From positions 14,012 through 29,868 of the forward strand of contig DIWF01000012.1 in assembly GCA_002422545.1 (NCBI GenBank): 15,857 nucleotides of DNA, read 5' to 3'. A program made the position numbers and the translations under genes. The notes beneath the pieces are model-generated. The model saw only the letters and a list, made by a program, of their open reading frames with translations. It did not search any database and was not told the DNA's origin. This stretch comes from Firmicutes bacterium UBA6113. Lineage in GTDB: Bacteria > Bacillota > Clostridia > Tissierellales > Sedimentibacteraceae. Shown here piece by piece: positions 1 to 6,966 of the stretch (its first letter is position 1; the number at the start of each line of letters is the position of its first letter).

Positions 1-937
1 AATATTTTGATGAGAAAGGTCTGTACAGGTGAACTATTATTATACCAACTTTTTCTCCCTTTGCAGTTAAGTTATCTATAACTTCTTTTGCAGTTTCTGT
101 AACTGAACCCATAGCAACTATGATATTTTCAGCATCTGGTGCTCCATAATAGTTGAATGGTTTGTATTCTCTTCCAGTTATTTTTTCAATTTCTGTCATG
201 TAGTCAGCAACAACTGCTGGAACTTCATCGTAGAATTTGTTTGATGCTTCTCTAGCTTGGAAGAATATATCAGGATTCTGAGCAGTTCCTCTTGTTACTG
301 GGTGTTCCGGATTTAAAGCTCTAGCTCTGAATTCATTTACAGCATTCATGTCCACTAATTTAGCTAAGTCAGCATAATCAATTGTTTCAATTTTTTGTAC
401 TTCGTGAGAAGTTCTGAAACCATCAAAGAAATGTACAAATGGAACTCTTGTTTTGAGAGTAGCCAAGTGAGCAACTCCTCCTAAGTCCATTGCTTCCTGA
501 ACACTGCTAGAAGCTAAAAGAGCAAATCCTGTTTGTCTTGCTGCCATTACGTCTGAATGATCTCCAAATATTGATAGAGCATGTCCTGCAAGAGCTCTTG
601 CACTAACATGGAAAACTGCCGGCAATAATTCACCTGCTATTTTATACATGTTTGGTATCATTAACAACAAACCTTGTGATGCAGTGTATGTAGTTGTTAA
701 AGCACCTGCCTGCAATGAACCGTGTACAGCACCTGCAGCTCCACCTTCTGACTGCATTTCAACAACTTTGACAGTTTGTCCGAAGATGTTTTTCTGACCA
801 TGAGCTGCCCATTCATCTGCAAGTTCAGCCATTGGTGAAGAAGGTGTTATTGGGAATATTGCAGCTACATCAGTAAACGCATATGAGACATACGCAGCAG
901 CTGTATTTCCGTCCATAGTTTTCATAACTTTTGACAT
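1..937 (-). CDS. nifJ: Pyruvate:ferredoxin (flavodoxin) oxidoreductase, N-terminal part
   Basis: Oxidative decarboxylation of pyruvate to acetyl-CoA and CO2 with reduction of ferredoxin, a cytosolic thiamine-diphosphate iron-sulfur enzyme. The first 312 residues are visible; the gene runs off the left edge (usual length about 1170). I translated it by hand from the ATG at 937. The start MSKVMKTMDGNTAAAY and the segment FPITPSSPMAE are typical of PFOR domain I. T31, E64 (in MQSEGG) and R114 (in VSARA) fall at the same numbers as the substrate and cofactor residues known from the Desulfovibrio africanus enzyme. The visible end carries VHLYRPFS, the usual start of domain II. A GGAGG ribosome site (946-950) lies 8 nt before the ATG. 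Its own strong promoter lies about 75 nt upstream, so it need not depend on hprK transcription. It supplies the acetyl-CoA used by the citrate synthase in this window. Identity is secure; only the 3' part is unknown. Confidence 0.95.
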   Translation of the reverse strand, partial: MSKVMKTMDGNTAAAYVSYAFTDVAAIFPITPSSPMAELADEWAAHGQKNIFGQTVKVVEMQSEGGAAGAVHGSLQAGALTTTYTASQGLLLMIPNMYKIAGELLPAVFHVSARALAGHALSIFGDHSDVMAARQTGFALLASSSVQEAMDLGGVAHLATLKTRVPFVHFFDGFRTSHEVQKIETIDYADLAKLVDMNAVNEFRARALNPEHPVTRGTAQNPDIFFQAREASNKFYDEVPAVVADYMTEIEKITGREYKPFNYYGAPDAENIIVAMGSVTETAKEVIDNLTAKGEKVGIIIVHLYRPFSSKY

Positions 938-997
938 TAATATATCCTCCTATATAATAATTAATAATATAATGTAACCTCAAATATTGTTTATAAA

Positions 998-1016
998 AAT
1001 CAATACCACATTGATT
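998..1016. promoter_or_regulatory. Palindrome over the nifJ -10 and start site (operator candidate)
   Basis: Arms AATCAAT (998-1004) and ATTGATT (1010-1016) are perfect inverted repeats around the 5-nt spacer ACCAC. The element overlaps the 3' half of the -10 hexamer and the expected transcription start, a place where a bound protein would block initiation. The regulator is not identifiable. The arms differ from the palindrome at 1052-1075, so a different factor is likely. Confidence 0.45.
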
Positions 1017-1042
1017 ATATATTAAAGGTTATTTATTTGCAA
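1014..1042 (-). promoter_or_regulatory. Sigma-A-type promoter of nifJ
   Basis: On the minus strand a -35 TTGCAA (1037-1042) is followed after exactly 17 nt by a perfect -10 TATAAT (1014-1019). The predicted start is near 1007, giving a leader of about 70 nt before the nifJ ATG. Confidence 0.75.
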
Positions 1043-1051
1043 CCATAAATA

Positions 1052-1075
1052 TTTCAATATTTGCTAATATTGAAA
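1052..1075. promoter_or_regulatory. Perfect 10-bp-arm palindrome just upstream of the nifJ -35
   Basis: Arms TTTCAATATT (1052-1061) and AATATTGAAA (1066-1075) match perfectly around a 4-nt spacer TGCT. The element ends 9 bp upstream of the -35, a position typical of an activator or of an upstream repressor half. As RNA it would lie outside the nifJ transcript, so a DNA-binding role is more likely than a terminator. The cognate protein is unknown. Confidence 0.45.
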
Positions 1076-1287
1076 GAGTGGCTAATAATGTAAACAAAAA
1101 CTCGCAGTTTATTTTTATTAAATTAGGCTTTTATCGTTTTCACGTTTGTTTTACAAAACTTTTAACAAATAAAAAACTTATTTATTATGCAAGTTAATTA
1201 TGTAAAATTGCATGACAAAATTATGTCAAAAGCATTTTTTGTTGGAATTCTGACTGAGATCTATTTTATGCCGTCTTGCAATTGTAT

Positions 1288-2202
1288 CTATTTTCGTGCA
1301 AGATTTCGGAATTTTTTGTTGTATGTTTCAAGAGGATTGTAACCAAGAAGCTTTTGTCTGTAATTTTTTGCTGCAATTTCCACTATTGCAGATATATTTC
1401 TTCCTGGCTTGACGGGAACAACCACTGTCGGCACCTTAATTCCAAGAATTTCAGTGAAATCCTCGTCAGCTCCTATACGATCGTATTCCTTGTTTTCATC
1501 CCATTCTTCCAGTTCAATTACCATTTCAATGAACTGCTCAAGCCTGATAGACCCTACGCCGAACAAGTGCTTGATGTCAAGTATTCCGATACCCCTTATT
1601 TCCATCAGGTGTTGGGTGAGTTCAGGACAAGTGGCCTTAAGTCCGCTATCAACTTTCTTCACTATTACAGCATCGTCAGCAACCAATCTGTGTCCTCTGT
1701 TTATGAGTTCAAGTGATGTTTCACTTTTTCCTATTCCGCTTTTTCCTTTTATCAATACGCCTATTCCAAACACCTCAAGGCATACTCCGTGGATGATTGT
1801 TTCCTCTGCAAGTTCTTCCTCAAGGAAGTTTATCATTACATTTACAAGTTTGTCTGTCTTTTCGCTGGATTTTAATACCGGTCTCTTGTATTTTTTTGCA
1901 TAGTGAATAATAACGTCATCAACTTCCATATCATTGGCAACAATAAGAGCCGGTATTGGAAAGCTGAAAAATTTATCAATTCTCTGCCTTTTTACTTCTT
2001 CATCCAATGTCTTTATATAAAGCATTTCAGATTTGCCCATAACCTGGACTCTCTCAAAAGAAAACCAGTCGAAATAACCTGCAATCTGCAGGCCCGGCCT
2101 GATTATTTCTGCTGTATAAATTCTCGACTGAACATCTTCCGGATAATAAACCGTCTCCAGTCCTATATAGCTTACTAAATCTTCAAGTTTAACGTACTGC
2201 AT
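1288..2202 (-). CDS. hprK: HPr kinase/phosphorylase
   Basis: Bifunctional enzyme that phosphorylates Ser46 of the PTS carrier HPr (and Crh where present) and removes the phosphate again, the sensor of Firmicute carbon catabolite repression; cytosolic hexamer. With the ATG at 2202 the protein has 304 residues, normal for the family. The N-terminal domain spans about 1-130. The C-terminal kinase domain has the HprK-type P-loop GKSGIGKS (153-160), the Asp pair of VADDAV (176-177) and the family signature MEIRGIGILDI (200-210). The open frame extends three codons further to a GTG at 2211, but those bases form the ribosome site (AAGGTGGT, 2207-2214), so the ATG is preferred. It lies 65 bp downstream of uvrC with no promoter or terminator that I can see between them, so the two are probably co-transcribed. 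Confidence 0.95.
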   Translation of the reverse strand: MQYVKLEDLVSYIGLETVYYPEDVQSRIYTAEIIRPGLQIAGYFDWFSFERVQVMGKSEMLYIKTLDEEVKRQRIDKFFSFPIPALIVANDMEVDDVIIHYAKKYKRPVLKSSEKTDKLVNVMINFLEEELAEETIIHGVCLEVFGIGVLIKGKSGIGKSETSLELINRGHRLVADDAVIVKKVDSGLKATCPELTQHLMEIRGIGILDIKHLFGVGSIRLEQFIEMVIELEEWDENKEYDRIGADEDFTEILGIKVPTVVVPVKPGRNISAIVEIAAKNYRQKLLGYNPLETYNKKFRNLARK

Positions 2203-2206
2203 AACT

Positions 2207-2214
2207 ACCACCTT
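2207..2214 (-). promoter_or_regulatory. Ribosome binding site that fixes the hprK start
   Basis: AAGGTGGT on the minus strand matches the anti-Shine-Dalgarno in 7 of 8 positions and ends 4 nt before the ATG at 2202. It includes the bases of the alternative GTG start at 2211, which rules that start out. Confidence 0.7.
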
Positions 2215-2220
2215 TTATAT

Positions 2221-2272
2221 AATGAAGAAAGAAGAATATAAAATTTCTTCATTTAATTCTTAATTCTTCATT
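2221..2272. repeat. Short direct and inverted AATGAAGAA repeats between uvrC and hprK
   Basis: On the plus strand AATGAAGAA (2221-2229) is inverted as TTCTTCATT at 2245-2253, and TTCTTCATT recurs at 2264-2272, overlapping the last codons of uvrC. The nearer pair could fold into a 9-bp AT-rich hairpin just upstream of the hprK ribosome site. With no T-tract on the minus strand it is not a normal terminator. It may be an RNA processing or folding element, or a degenerate dispersed repeat. Confidence 0.4.
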
Positions 2273-4118
2273 GTAATATTTTCTGCTTGTTGAAGTAATT
2301 GAAAACTGATTCTGCTGCCTTTATATTCATTCCCGGTGCAGCAGACAATTCTTCCACACTCTTTTTTCTTATATTATCAATGGAACCAAATTCTTTCAGC
2401 AGGTTTAATTTTCTCTTTTTACCGATATTTTCAATGTTGTCAAGTTCGGACCTGAATAACGTCTTATCTCTTAAATTTCTGTGATATTCTATTGCAAACC
2501 TGTGGGCTTCTTCCTGTATTCTGTAAATAAGCCTGTAGACAGAGTCTGTTTTTTTGAATTCAATTTCCCTGTTGTTGTAAATCAAACCCCTGGTTGTGTG
2601 CTTGTCATCCTTTATCATTCCGCAAATGGGAATTCTCAAACCATAGTTGGCAATAACATCCTCAACTATTTTAGTCTGACCTTTTCCACCGTCAATGAGT
2701 ATTAAATCAGGCATCTTGTTGAAACCCTTCACTTCATCACTGTTGTCCAGACCTCTATTTATTCGTCTTTCAAGAACTTCCTCCATGCTTTTGTAATCAT
2801 TGGGGCCTTCCACTGTCTTTATCTTAAAGCGTCTGTAGTTGCTCTTGCTTGGAACTCCCCTTTCAAACACAACCATGGAGCCCACAGACTCAACTCCTTG
2901 AATGTTTGAAATATCGTATGCTTCAATTCTTAAAGGCGGTTCATCAAGTTCCAATAAATTTTTAAGTTCTTCTATTACCTGCATGCTTTCGTCCAGATTT
3001 TTCTTAATCCTTTGACTTCCCTTTTCAAGAATTTCAAGGGCATTTTTTTTGATCATTTTTATGAGCATGCTCTTGTCCCCTTTGGCAGGAACTTTTATAG
3101 AGACCTTGTTTCCTCTTTTTTCAGACAGGAGTTTTTCAAAAACGTCCATATCTTCTATTTCGGCTTCAATATATATTTCTTTAGGGATATATACAGTTCC
3201 GGTGTAAAATTGCGTTAAAAATGAGCTGATTATTTCCTCTCTAGTTTCATTTTCTATGTTTGTGAGGAGATAATGCTCTCTTCCCATGATTTTTCCGTTT
3301 CTTATAAAGAAAATCTGAATGCACGCTTCTTCGATTCCCATGGCGCTTCCGATTACATCCTGGTCAATGCTTGAATTAGCAGAAACAATTTTTTGTTTTT
3401 CTGCAATGAGTTCTAGAGCGTTTATCTGATCCCTGTACTTTGCAGCAAGCTCATAGTCCATATTTTCTGAAGCTGCAATCATTTTTTCCCTCAGAGCCCT
3501 AATAAGCTCATCTTCCTTGCCGGACAAAAGGCTTATGGCCTTTGTTACTTCTTCTTTATATTCCTTTATGCTAACGTTTCCCATGCATGGAGCTGTGCAT
3601 CTATTGATATGATAATTCAGGCATGGCCTCTGGTTTTTTTTGGTCCCGTCAAGTTTTAAGGAACACTTTCTCAGCTTGTACAGACTTCCTATTATGTCTA
3701 TGATTTCATTGACTGCATAAGCGCTTGGATATGGTCCGAAATACCTGGCTCCGTCTTTTTTTACTTCTCTCACCTTGTAAATGCGCGGATATTTTTCATG
3801 GGCTGAAATTTTAATGTATGGATATTGTTTGTCATCCCTTAAGAGCGTGTTGTACCTAGGCCTGTACTTTTTTATTAAATTGGCCTCAAGTATCAGTGCT
3901 TCAACTTCGTTGTCTGTAATTATATACTCAAATTCAGAAATGTTATTTATCATTGCCTGAATTTTCGGGCTGTGGTTTTTAGATTGGAAATATTGTCGAA
4001 CTCTTTTTTTAAGGTTTTTTGCCTTACCCACGTAGATTATTTCACCGAATTGGTTCTTCATGTGGTAGACGCCAGGGTTGTCTGGCACTTTTTTTAATTC
4101 TTCCTGTATATCAAACAT
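2268..4118 (-). CDS. uvrC: Excinuclease ABC subunit C
   Basis: Dual-incision nuclease of nucleotide excision repair; with UvrB bound at a lesion it cuts 3' and then 5' of the damage. The protein has 616 residues, normal for UvrC. Domains in order: N-terminal GIY-YIG nuclease (about 12-92, with NPGVYHM and IIYVGKAKNLKKRVR); a four-cysteine cluster (C152, C166, C174, C178) at the spacing reported for the UvrC iron-sulfur cluster; UVR motif contacting UvrB (about 212-247, ENMDYELAAKYRDQI); RNase H-like 5' nuclease (about 395-550, with EAYDISNIQG and LILIDGGKGQ); C-terminal helix-hairpin-helix (about 560-610). I choose the ATG at 4118, which has GGGAG (4124-4128) five nt upstream. An in-frame ATG at 4142 lies just after a -10 box, has no ribosome site, and is probably upstream of the transcript. 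Confidence 0.97.
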   Translation of the reverse strand: MFDIQEELKKVPDNPGVYHMKNQFGEIIYVGKAKNLKKRVRQYFQSKNHSPKIQAMINNISEFEYIITDNEVEALILEANLIKKYRPRYNTLLRDDKQYPYIKISAHEKYPRIYKVREVKKDGARYFGPYPSAYAVNEIIDIIGSLYKLRKCSLKLDGTKKNQRPCLNYHINRCTAPCMGNVSIKEYKEEVTKAISLLSGKEDELIRALREKMIAASENMDYELAAKYRDQINALELIAEKQKIVSANSSIDQDVIGSAMGIEEACIQIFFIRNGKIMGREHYLLTNIENETREEIISSFLTQFYTGTVYIPKEIYIEAEIEDMDVFEKLLSEKRGNKVSIKVPAKGDKSMLIKMIKKNALEILEKGSQRIKKNLDESMQVIEELKNLLELDEPPLRIEAYDISNIQGVESVGSMVVFERGVPSKSNYRRFKIKTVEGPNDYKSMEEVLERRINRGLDNSDEVKGFNKMPDLILIDGGKGQTKIVEDVIANYGLRIPICGMIKDDKHTTRGLIYNNREIEFKKTDSVYRLIYRIQEEAHRFAIEYHRNLRDKTLFRSELDNIENIGKKRKLNLLKEFGSIDNIRKKSVEELSAAPGMNIKAAESVFNYFNKQKILQ

Positions 4119-4144
4119 GTTTTCTCCCAAAAGTTGATACATAT

Positions 4145-4173
4145 ATTATACCACTTTTGTCTTAATATTAACA
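4145..4173 (-). promoter_or_regulatory. Extended -10 promoter of uvrC
   Basis: TATAAT (4145-4150) is preceded on the minus strand by TGG, an extended -10 (TGnTATAAT). A weak -35 TGTTAA lies 17 nt upstream (4168-4173). The start would be near 4138, giving a leader of only about 20 nt, which supports the uvrC ATG at 4118. Confidence 0.6.
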
Positions 4174-4338
4174 TAATTTATAAATTAAATTTAAATTAAT
4201 TTTTTGTGTTTTTATAAATTTCCATACATGATTTCATAAAAACAATTTCGTATTTTATTATTTGAACTTATTGTGACTTGAACAAAACAAAAAAACATTT
4301 GGCAAAATGACAGAGGCGAAAAATGCATAGCAAAGTAC

Positions 4339-4372
4339 AAAATGCAGCAATTTTTGCAAATCGCTGCATTTT
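4339..4372 (-). terminator. Terminator hairpin downstream of nrdJ
   Basis: Read on the minus strand this is a 15-bp stem (one G-U pair) closed by a GCAA tetraloop of the GNRA type. The inner part pairs fully only as minus-strand RNA; the plus strand has an A-C mismatch there. This fits termination of nrdJ, whose stop lies 22 bp away. The T-run is short (TTTT). A second weak hairpin (CATTT/AAATG, 4296-4309) followed by a long T-rich run lies about 30 bp further on and may act as a backup. Confidence 0.7.
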
Positions 4373-4394
4373 ATCAATATAATATAATAATCTT

Positions 4395-6749
4395 TTATCT
4401 TATAGGACAAATCCCTGAATCGCAGCCTTCGGTTCCAACATCCAAAGCTTCTTCCTGCACTTCATAAGTGCTCAAAAGAGATGGTATGAAAGGCTTCATT
4501 TCTTTAAGTTTAGTGTTGTACTCTTCTTCTGTGATTGACTCGTAAGGCATGAGCTGATAGAAGCTGTCATCCAGTGAAAGGAAAGAAAGTGCAACAACAT
4601 CATCCCAGTTGTCCCAAACCCACTGTTCTACCTGATCCCATTCTTTGTCTCTCACATGTACTGTTATGGAGCAGTTGTGGTCAACGTAGTTTTCCATGAA
4701 CAATTTGTAGTTTTCAAGCTGTTCAATTGCTGTAACATCATACTTTGTCTTGCCCACAGGAGCTTTTTCAGGAAATTCAATAACTTTTGTGGTGCAGGTT
4801 TTCATTTCCTGACCAACTTCAGGATAAATCGGATATCCTAATTCTTCGCACACCTTAACCAATGGGTCATGGCTGTTGATTCTTACTCTTCTTAAGAAAT
4901 ACGGTGAATGTGAATAATGTACACCGCTTGAAACTCCAGGCAACTGTGACAATGTTCCTTCAGGTTTGATTGTTGTCACAAGTATTGGAGCTCCTTCTCC
5001 TATTTCACCTGCATAGCGTTCAGATTCATCCTTTGCTGCGTCTCTTAATTTTCTCAAAAGAGCTGCCTGTTGTTCTCTGTCAAGTCCTACGGCATTGACC
5101 ATGTCCTGCCATCCTGTTAATGAACAACCTGTTATTTTGTCTCTTTGCTGAACTCTGTCCCATTGTGAAAGTTCAAGTTCAACGCATGTCATTCTGTATG
5201 CTGCTCTTGCAGAAAGTCTCTGTGCCTTTAAGAGCCCCTTTTCATCTAGATTTCCGTTTTCATCAACAAATGCATACACATTTATAGTAGTGAGGTTGCA
5301 GAGACCTTTGTTGTCAAGGAGAATTTCACCGCATGGATTTACTCCGTTCATATTCGGTCTTCTCTTGTTGCCTGCTTCTTCATTAACCCAGCCAGGCTCG
5401 CCTGAATAGCGCATTTGTTCAATCTGCCACTTAAGCTGCTCGCGTTTAGGTTTTTTTCTATAGTAAATTGAGTTGTTGCTCATGGAGCGGTGGATTATGT
5501 CCTTATCAACTATCCATTGACCATCTATTTGTTTGTAGAGCTTGTTCTTTGCTTCGATGCAGTCAGTGTCGTCGTAGTCGATGAGCATTATTTCAGCTGT
5601 TCTCCTCACTCCTCCCACAACTACATTTTCTCCTATTATGTTGGCAATGTCAAGGCAATCTATAGGCTTAAGCTTGAATCTTTCTTTGCTTTCTATTGTT
5701 CCGCGCTTTTTAATCACAGCATCTATTTTTGAAAACATGTTTTTCATGCTTGAATGGCCGCTGGCAGTTCCGCCGAAAGTCTTGAGAACTTCTCCTTTAG
5801 GTCTTACATTGTTGTAATTGATTATAATTGTTGATATGTTTCTGTATTCACTGCTTGTTATAAATGATAAGTAATGGTCAAGAGCCTGAACCCAGCCTTC
5901 TTTGCTGTCTCCAACTATTATTTTTACAGAGTTGTTCTGAGTAAATTCAACACCTGTATTGTCTTCTCTTTTTGCCTTCTCTACAGGAGAGTAATCCTCA
6001 TGCATAATCTTGTAGCTTGATCTTATTTTAGGAAGTTCTTCAACGTCCTTCTTCAATATTCTTACTCCTACGCCTGAACCTATCATCAACAGGTAGAACA
6101 AATCTCTGAAAGCATGGAAATCATTTATTATTTCAAATGCACAGTTGAAATTTGCCATAGGGTAATTGTATGAAACCGGAGTTCCGCCCACCCAGAATGT
6201 CCTGCCCGAAAGGAACTGCTTCAGGTTGAATATGTTGTCGTATAATTGCTCTGCTTCTTCCTTCTTTGTCGGTACAAGGCTGCAGTTGTATTCAACTGCA
6301 CGTCTTACAGTTTCCCACCAGTATTCTCTTCTTCTTTCTTCAGGCAGCCATCTTGAATATGTCCTGTAATAAACAAAGTTCCCTAGCTGGTTCATTGGTG
6401 AGCCTACATGCTTGTAGTGGCTTATAAATTCTTCGCTTAAAAGTTTGTAGTCCTTTCTTTTGCGGGAATCTCTTGATTTATCTCTTTCATATCTGTACAA
6501 TATGTATTTTTTTGCAACATCTTTTCTCTCGCTGTCCATAAGTTCATTTTCAACCATGTCCTGTACCATTTCAACAGGTATTGGGAAAGATTTGCTTAAA
6601 ATTTCATTCTCAATTTTGCTGCTTATTTTTCTTGCCAGTTCTTCATCCACCCCGTCCTTCGTTTCCTTCATAGCCTTAATTATGGCGCTGGTTATTTTAT
6701 CAGCATTGAAGTCAACGAAGTTTCCAGTTCTTTTCAATATCTTTATCAT
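4395..6749 (-). CDS. nrdJ: Adenosylcobalamin-dependent ribonucleoside-triphosphate reductase (class II) with ATP-cone
   Basis: Reduces ribonucleoside triphosphates to deoxynucleotides with coenzyme B12 as radical source; cytosolic and independent of oxygen. The protein has 784 residues. It begins with an ATP-cone (about 1-90, from MIKILKRTGNFVDF), then a glycyl/cysteinyl-radical barrel. C473 in NPCGE (radical cysteine, with E475), C484 and C203 (in ANFNC) match C408, C419 and C119 of the Lactobacillus leichmannii enzyme; the 11-residue gap C473-C484 is the same. The C-terminus CDSGICPIR carries the C-x4-C pair (C776, C781) that passes electrons from thioredoxin. The frame stays open to an ATG at 6818, but that lies upstream of the predicted transcript. 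The ATG at 6749 has GAGGG (6755-6759) five nt before it. It is monocistronic, between its own promoter and terminator. The ATP-cone is absent from the L. leichmannii prototype and implies overall activity control by ATP/dATP. Confidence 0.94.
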   Translation of the reverse strand: MIKILKRTGNFVDFNADKITSAIIKAMKETKDGVDEELARKISSKIENEILSKSFPIPVEMVQDMVENELMDSERKDVAKKYILYRYERDKSRDSRKRKDYKLLSEEFISHYKHVGSPMNQLGNFVYYRTYSRWLPEERRREYWWETVRRAVEYNCSLVPTKKEEAEQLYDNIFNLKQFLSGRTFWVGGTPVSYNYPMANFNCAFEIINDFHAFRDLFYLLMIGSGVGVRILKKDVEELPKIRSSYKIMHEDYSPVEKAKREDNTGVEFTQNNSVKIIVGDSKEGWVQALDHYLSFITSSEYRNISTIIINYNNVRPKGEVLKTFGGTASGHSSMKNMFSKIDAVIKKRGTIESKERFKLKPIDCLDIANIIGENVVVGGVRRTAEIMLIDYDDTDCIEAKNKLYKQIDGQWIVDKDIIHRSMSNNSIYYRKKPKREQLKWQIEQMRYSGEPGWVNEEAGNKRRPNMNGVNPCGEILLDNKGLCNLTTINVYAFVDENGNLDEKGLLKAQRLSARAAYRMTCVELELSQWDRVQQRDKITGCSLTGWQDMVNAVGLDREQQAALLRKLRDAAKDESERYAGEIGEGAPILVTTIKPEGTLSQLPGVSSGVHYSHSPYFLRRVRINSHDPLVKVCEELGYPIYPEVGQEMKTCTTKVIEFPEKAPVGKTKYDVTAIEQLENYKLFMENYVDHNCSITVHVRDKEWDQVEQWVWDNWDDVVALSFLSLDDSFYQLMPYESITEEEYNTKLKEMKPFIPSLLSTYEVQEEALDVGTEGCDSGICPIR

Positions 6750-6796
6750 ACAATCCCTCTTTCTCCATAGTTCTTTTATATAATGCATCTTACATG

Positions 6797-6812
6797 ATAC
6801 TACATATTGTAG
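6797..6812. promoter_or_regulatory. NrdR-box-like site over the nrdJ -10
   Basis: The minus-strand 16-mer CTACAATATGTAGTAT matches the published NrdR consensus acaCwAtATaTwGtgt at 12 of 16 positions, 9 of 10 in the core. It is the inner part of a longer near-palindrome at 6796-6816. It covers the -10 hexamer. Its centre is exactly 32 bp from the second site, the three-helical-turn spacing known for NrdR pairs. Confidence 0.65.
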
Positions 6813-6834
6813 CATCAAGCTTCTGCCGTGTCAA
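6806..6834 (-). promoter_or_regulatory. Strong sigma-A promoter of nrdJ
   Basis: A perfect -35 TTGACA (6829-6834), a 17-nt spacer, and a -10 TACAAT (6806-6811) with an extended TGC in front. The start would be near 6799, giving a leader of about 50 nt, too short to hold a cobalamin riboswitch. Confidence 0.8.
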
Positions 6835-6844
6835 TATATAGTAT
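6829..6844. promoter_or_regulatory. NrdR-box-like site over the nrdJ -35
   Basis: The minus-strand 16-mer ATACTATATATTGACA matches the NrdR consensus at 12 of 16 positions with a perfect 10-bp core (CTATATATTG). It overlaps the -35 hexamer completely. A 16-bp gap separates it from the site at 6797-6812. NrdR itself is not encoded in the window. Confidence 0.7.
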
Positions 6845-6906
6845 GTCTCGTATTTCTTGACAAAATATATTTATATTGAAATATCCACATTTTATATAAA
6901 AAGTTA

Positions 6907-6965
6907 AAAATTGTTTTACTGAAATTTCAAGGAATTCTTATTTCTTAATAAATCTTAACAATTTT
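6907..6965 (-). terminator. Possible weak terminator after the corrinoid-activator gene
   Basis: AAAATTGTT (6907-6915) and AACAATTTT (6957-6965) are perfect 9-bp inverted repeats separated by 41 nt, starting 1 bp after the stop codon. On the minus strand the second arm runs into a T-rich stretch. The stem is AT-rich and the loop is long, so this is a weak call, but nothing better separates this operon from nrdJ. Confidence 0.3.
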
Positions 6966-6966
6966 G

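Larger units (their letters stand above)
938..1287. other. Intergenic region between hprK and nifJ (350 bp)
   Basis: It holds the nifJ ribosome site, promoter and two palindromes (described separately). The remainder, 1076-1287, is very AT-rich. I see no coding frame with a ribosome site there and no convincing terminator for hprK. The only other structure is a short inverted repeat, TGACA and TGTCA separated by 6 nt, near 1213-1228, without a T-tract. Read-through from hprK into nifJ is therefore possible. Confidence 0.6.

Noticed and set aside
1145..1168. Possible Rex redox-sensor site in the nifJ upstream region
   Set aside because: Only one half-site (TTAACAA, 1162-1168) fits; the other half and the 4-nt spacing are missing.
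6750..6806. Cobalamin riboswitch for nrdJ or for the corrinoid-activation pair
   Set aside because: The leaders are only about 50 and 25 nt long and lack any B12-box-like sequence; a cobalamin riboswitch needs well over 150 nt.
6750..6818. Longer N-terminus of nrdJ (23 extra residues from 6818)
   Set aside because: The extra part overlaps the -10 and predicted transcription start and has no ribosome site.
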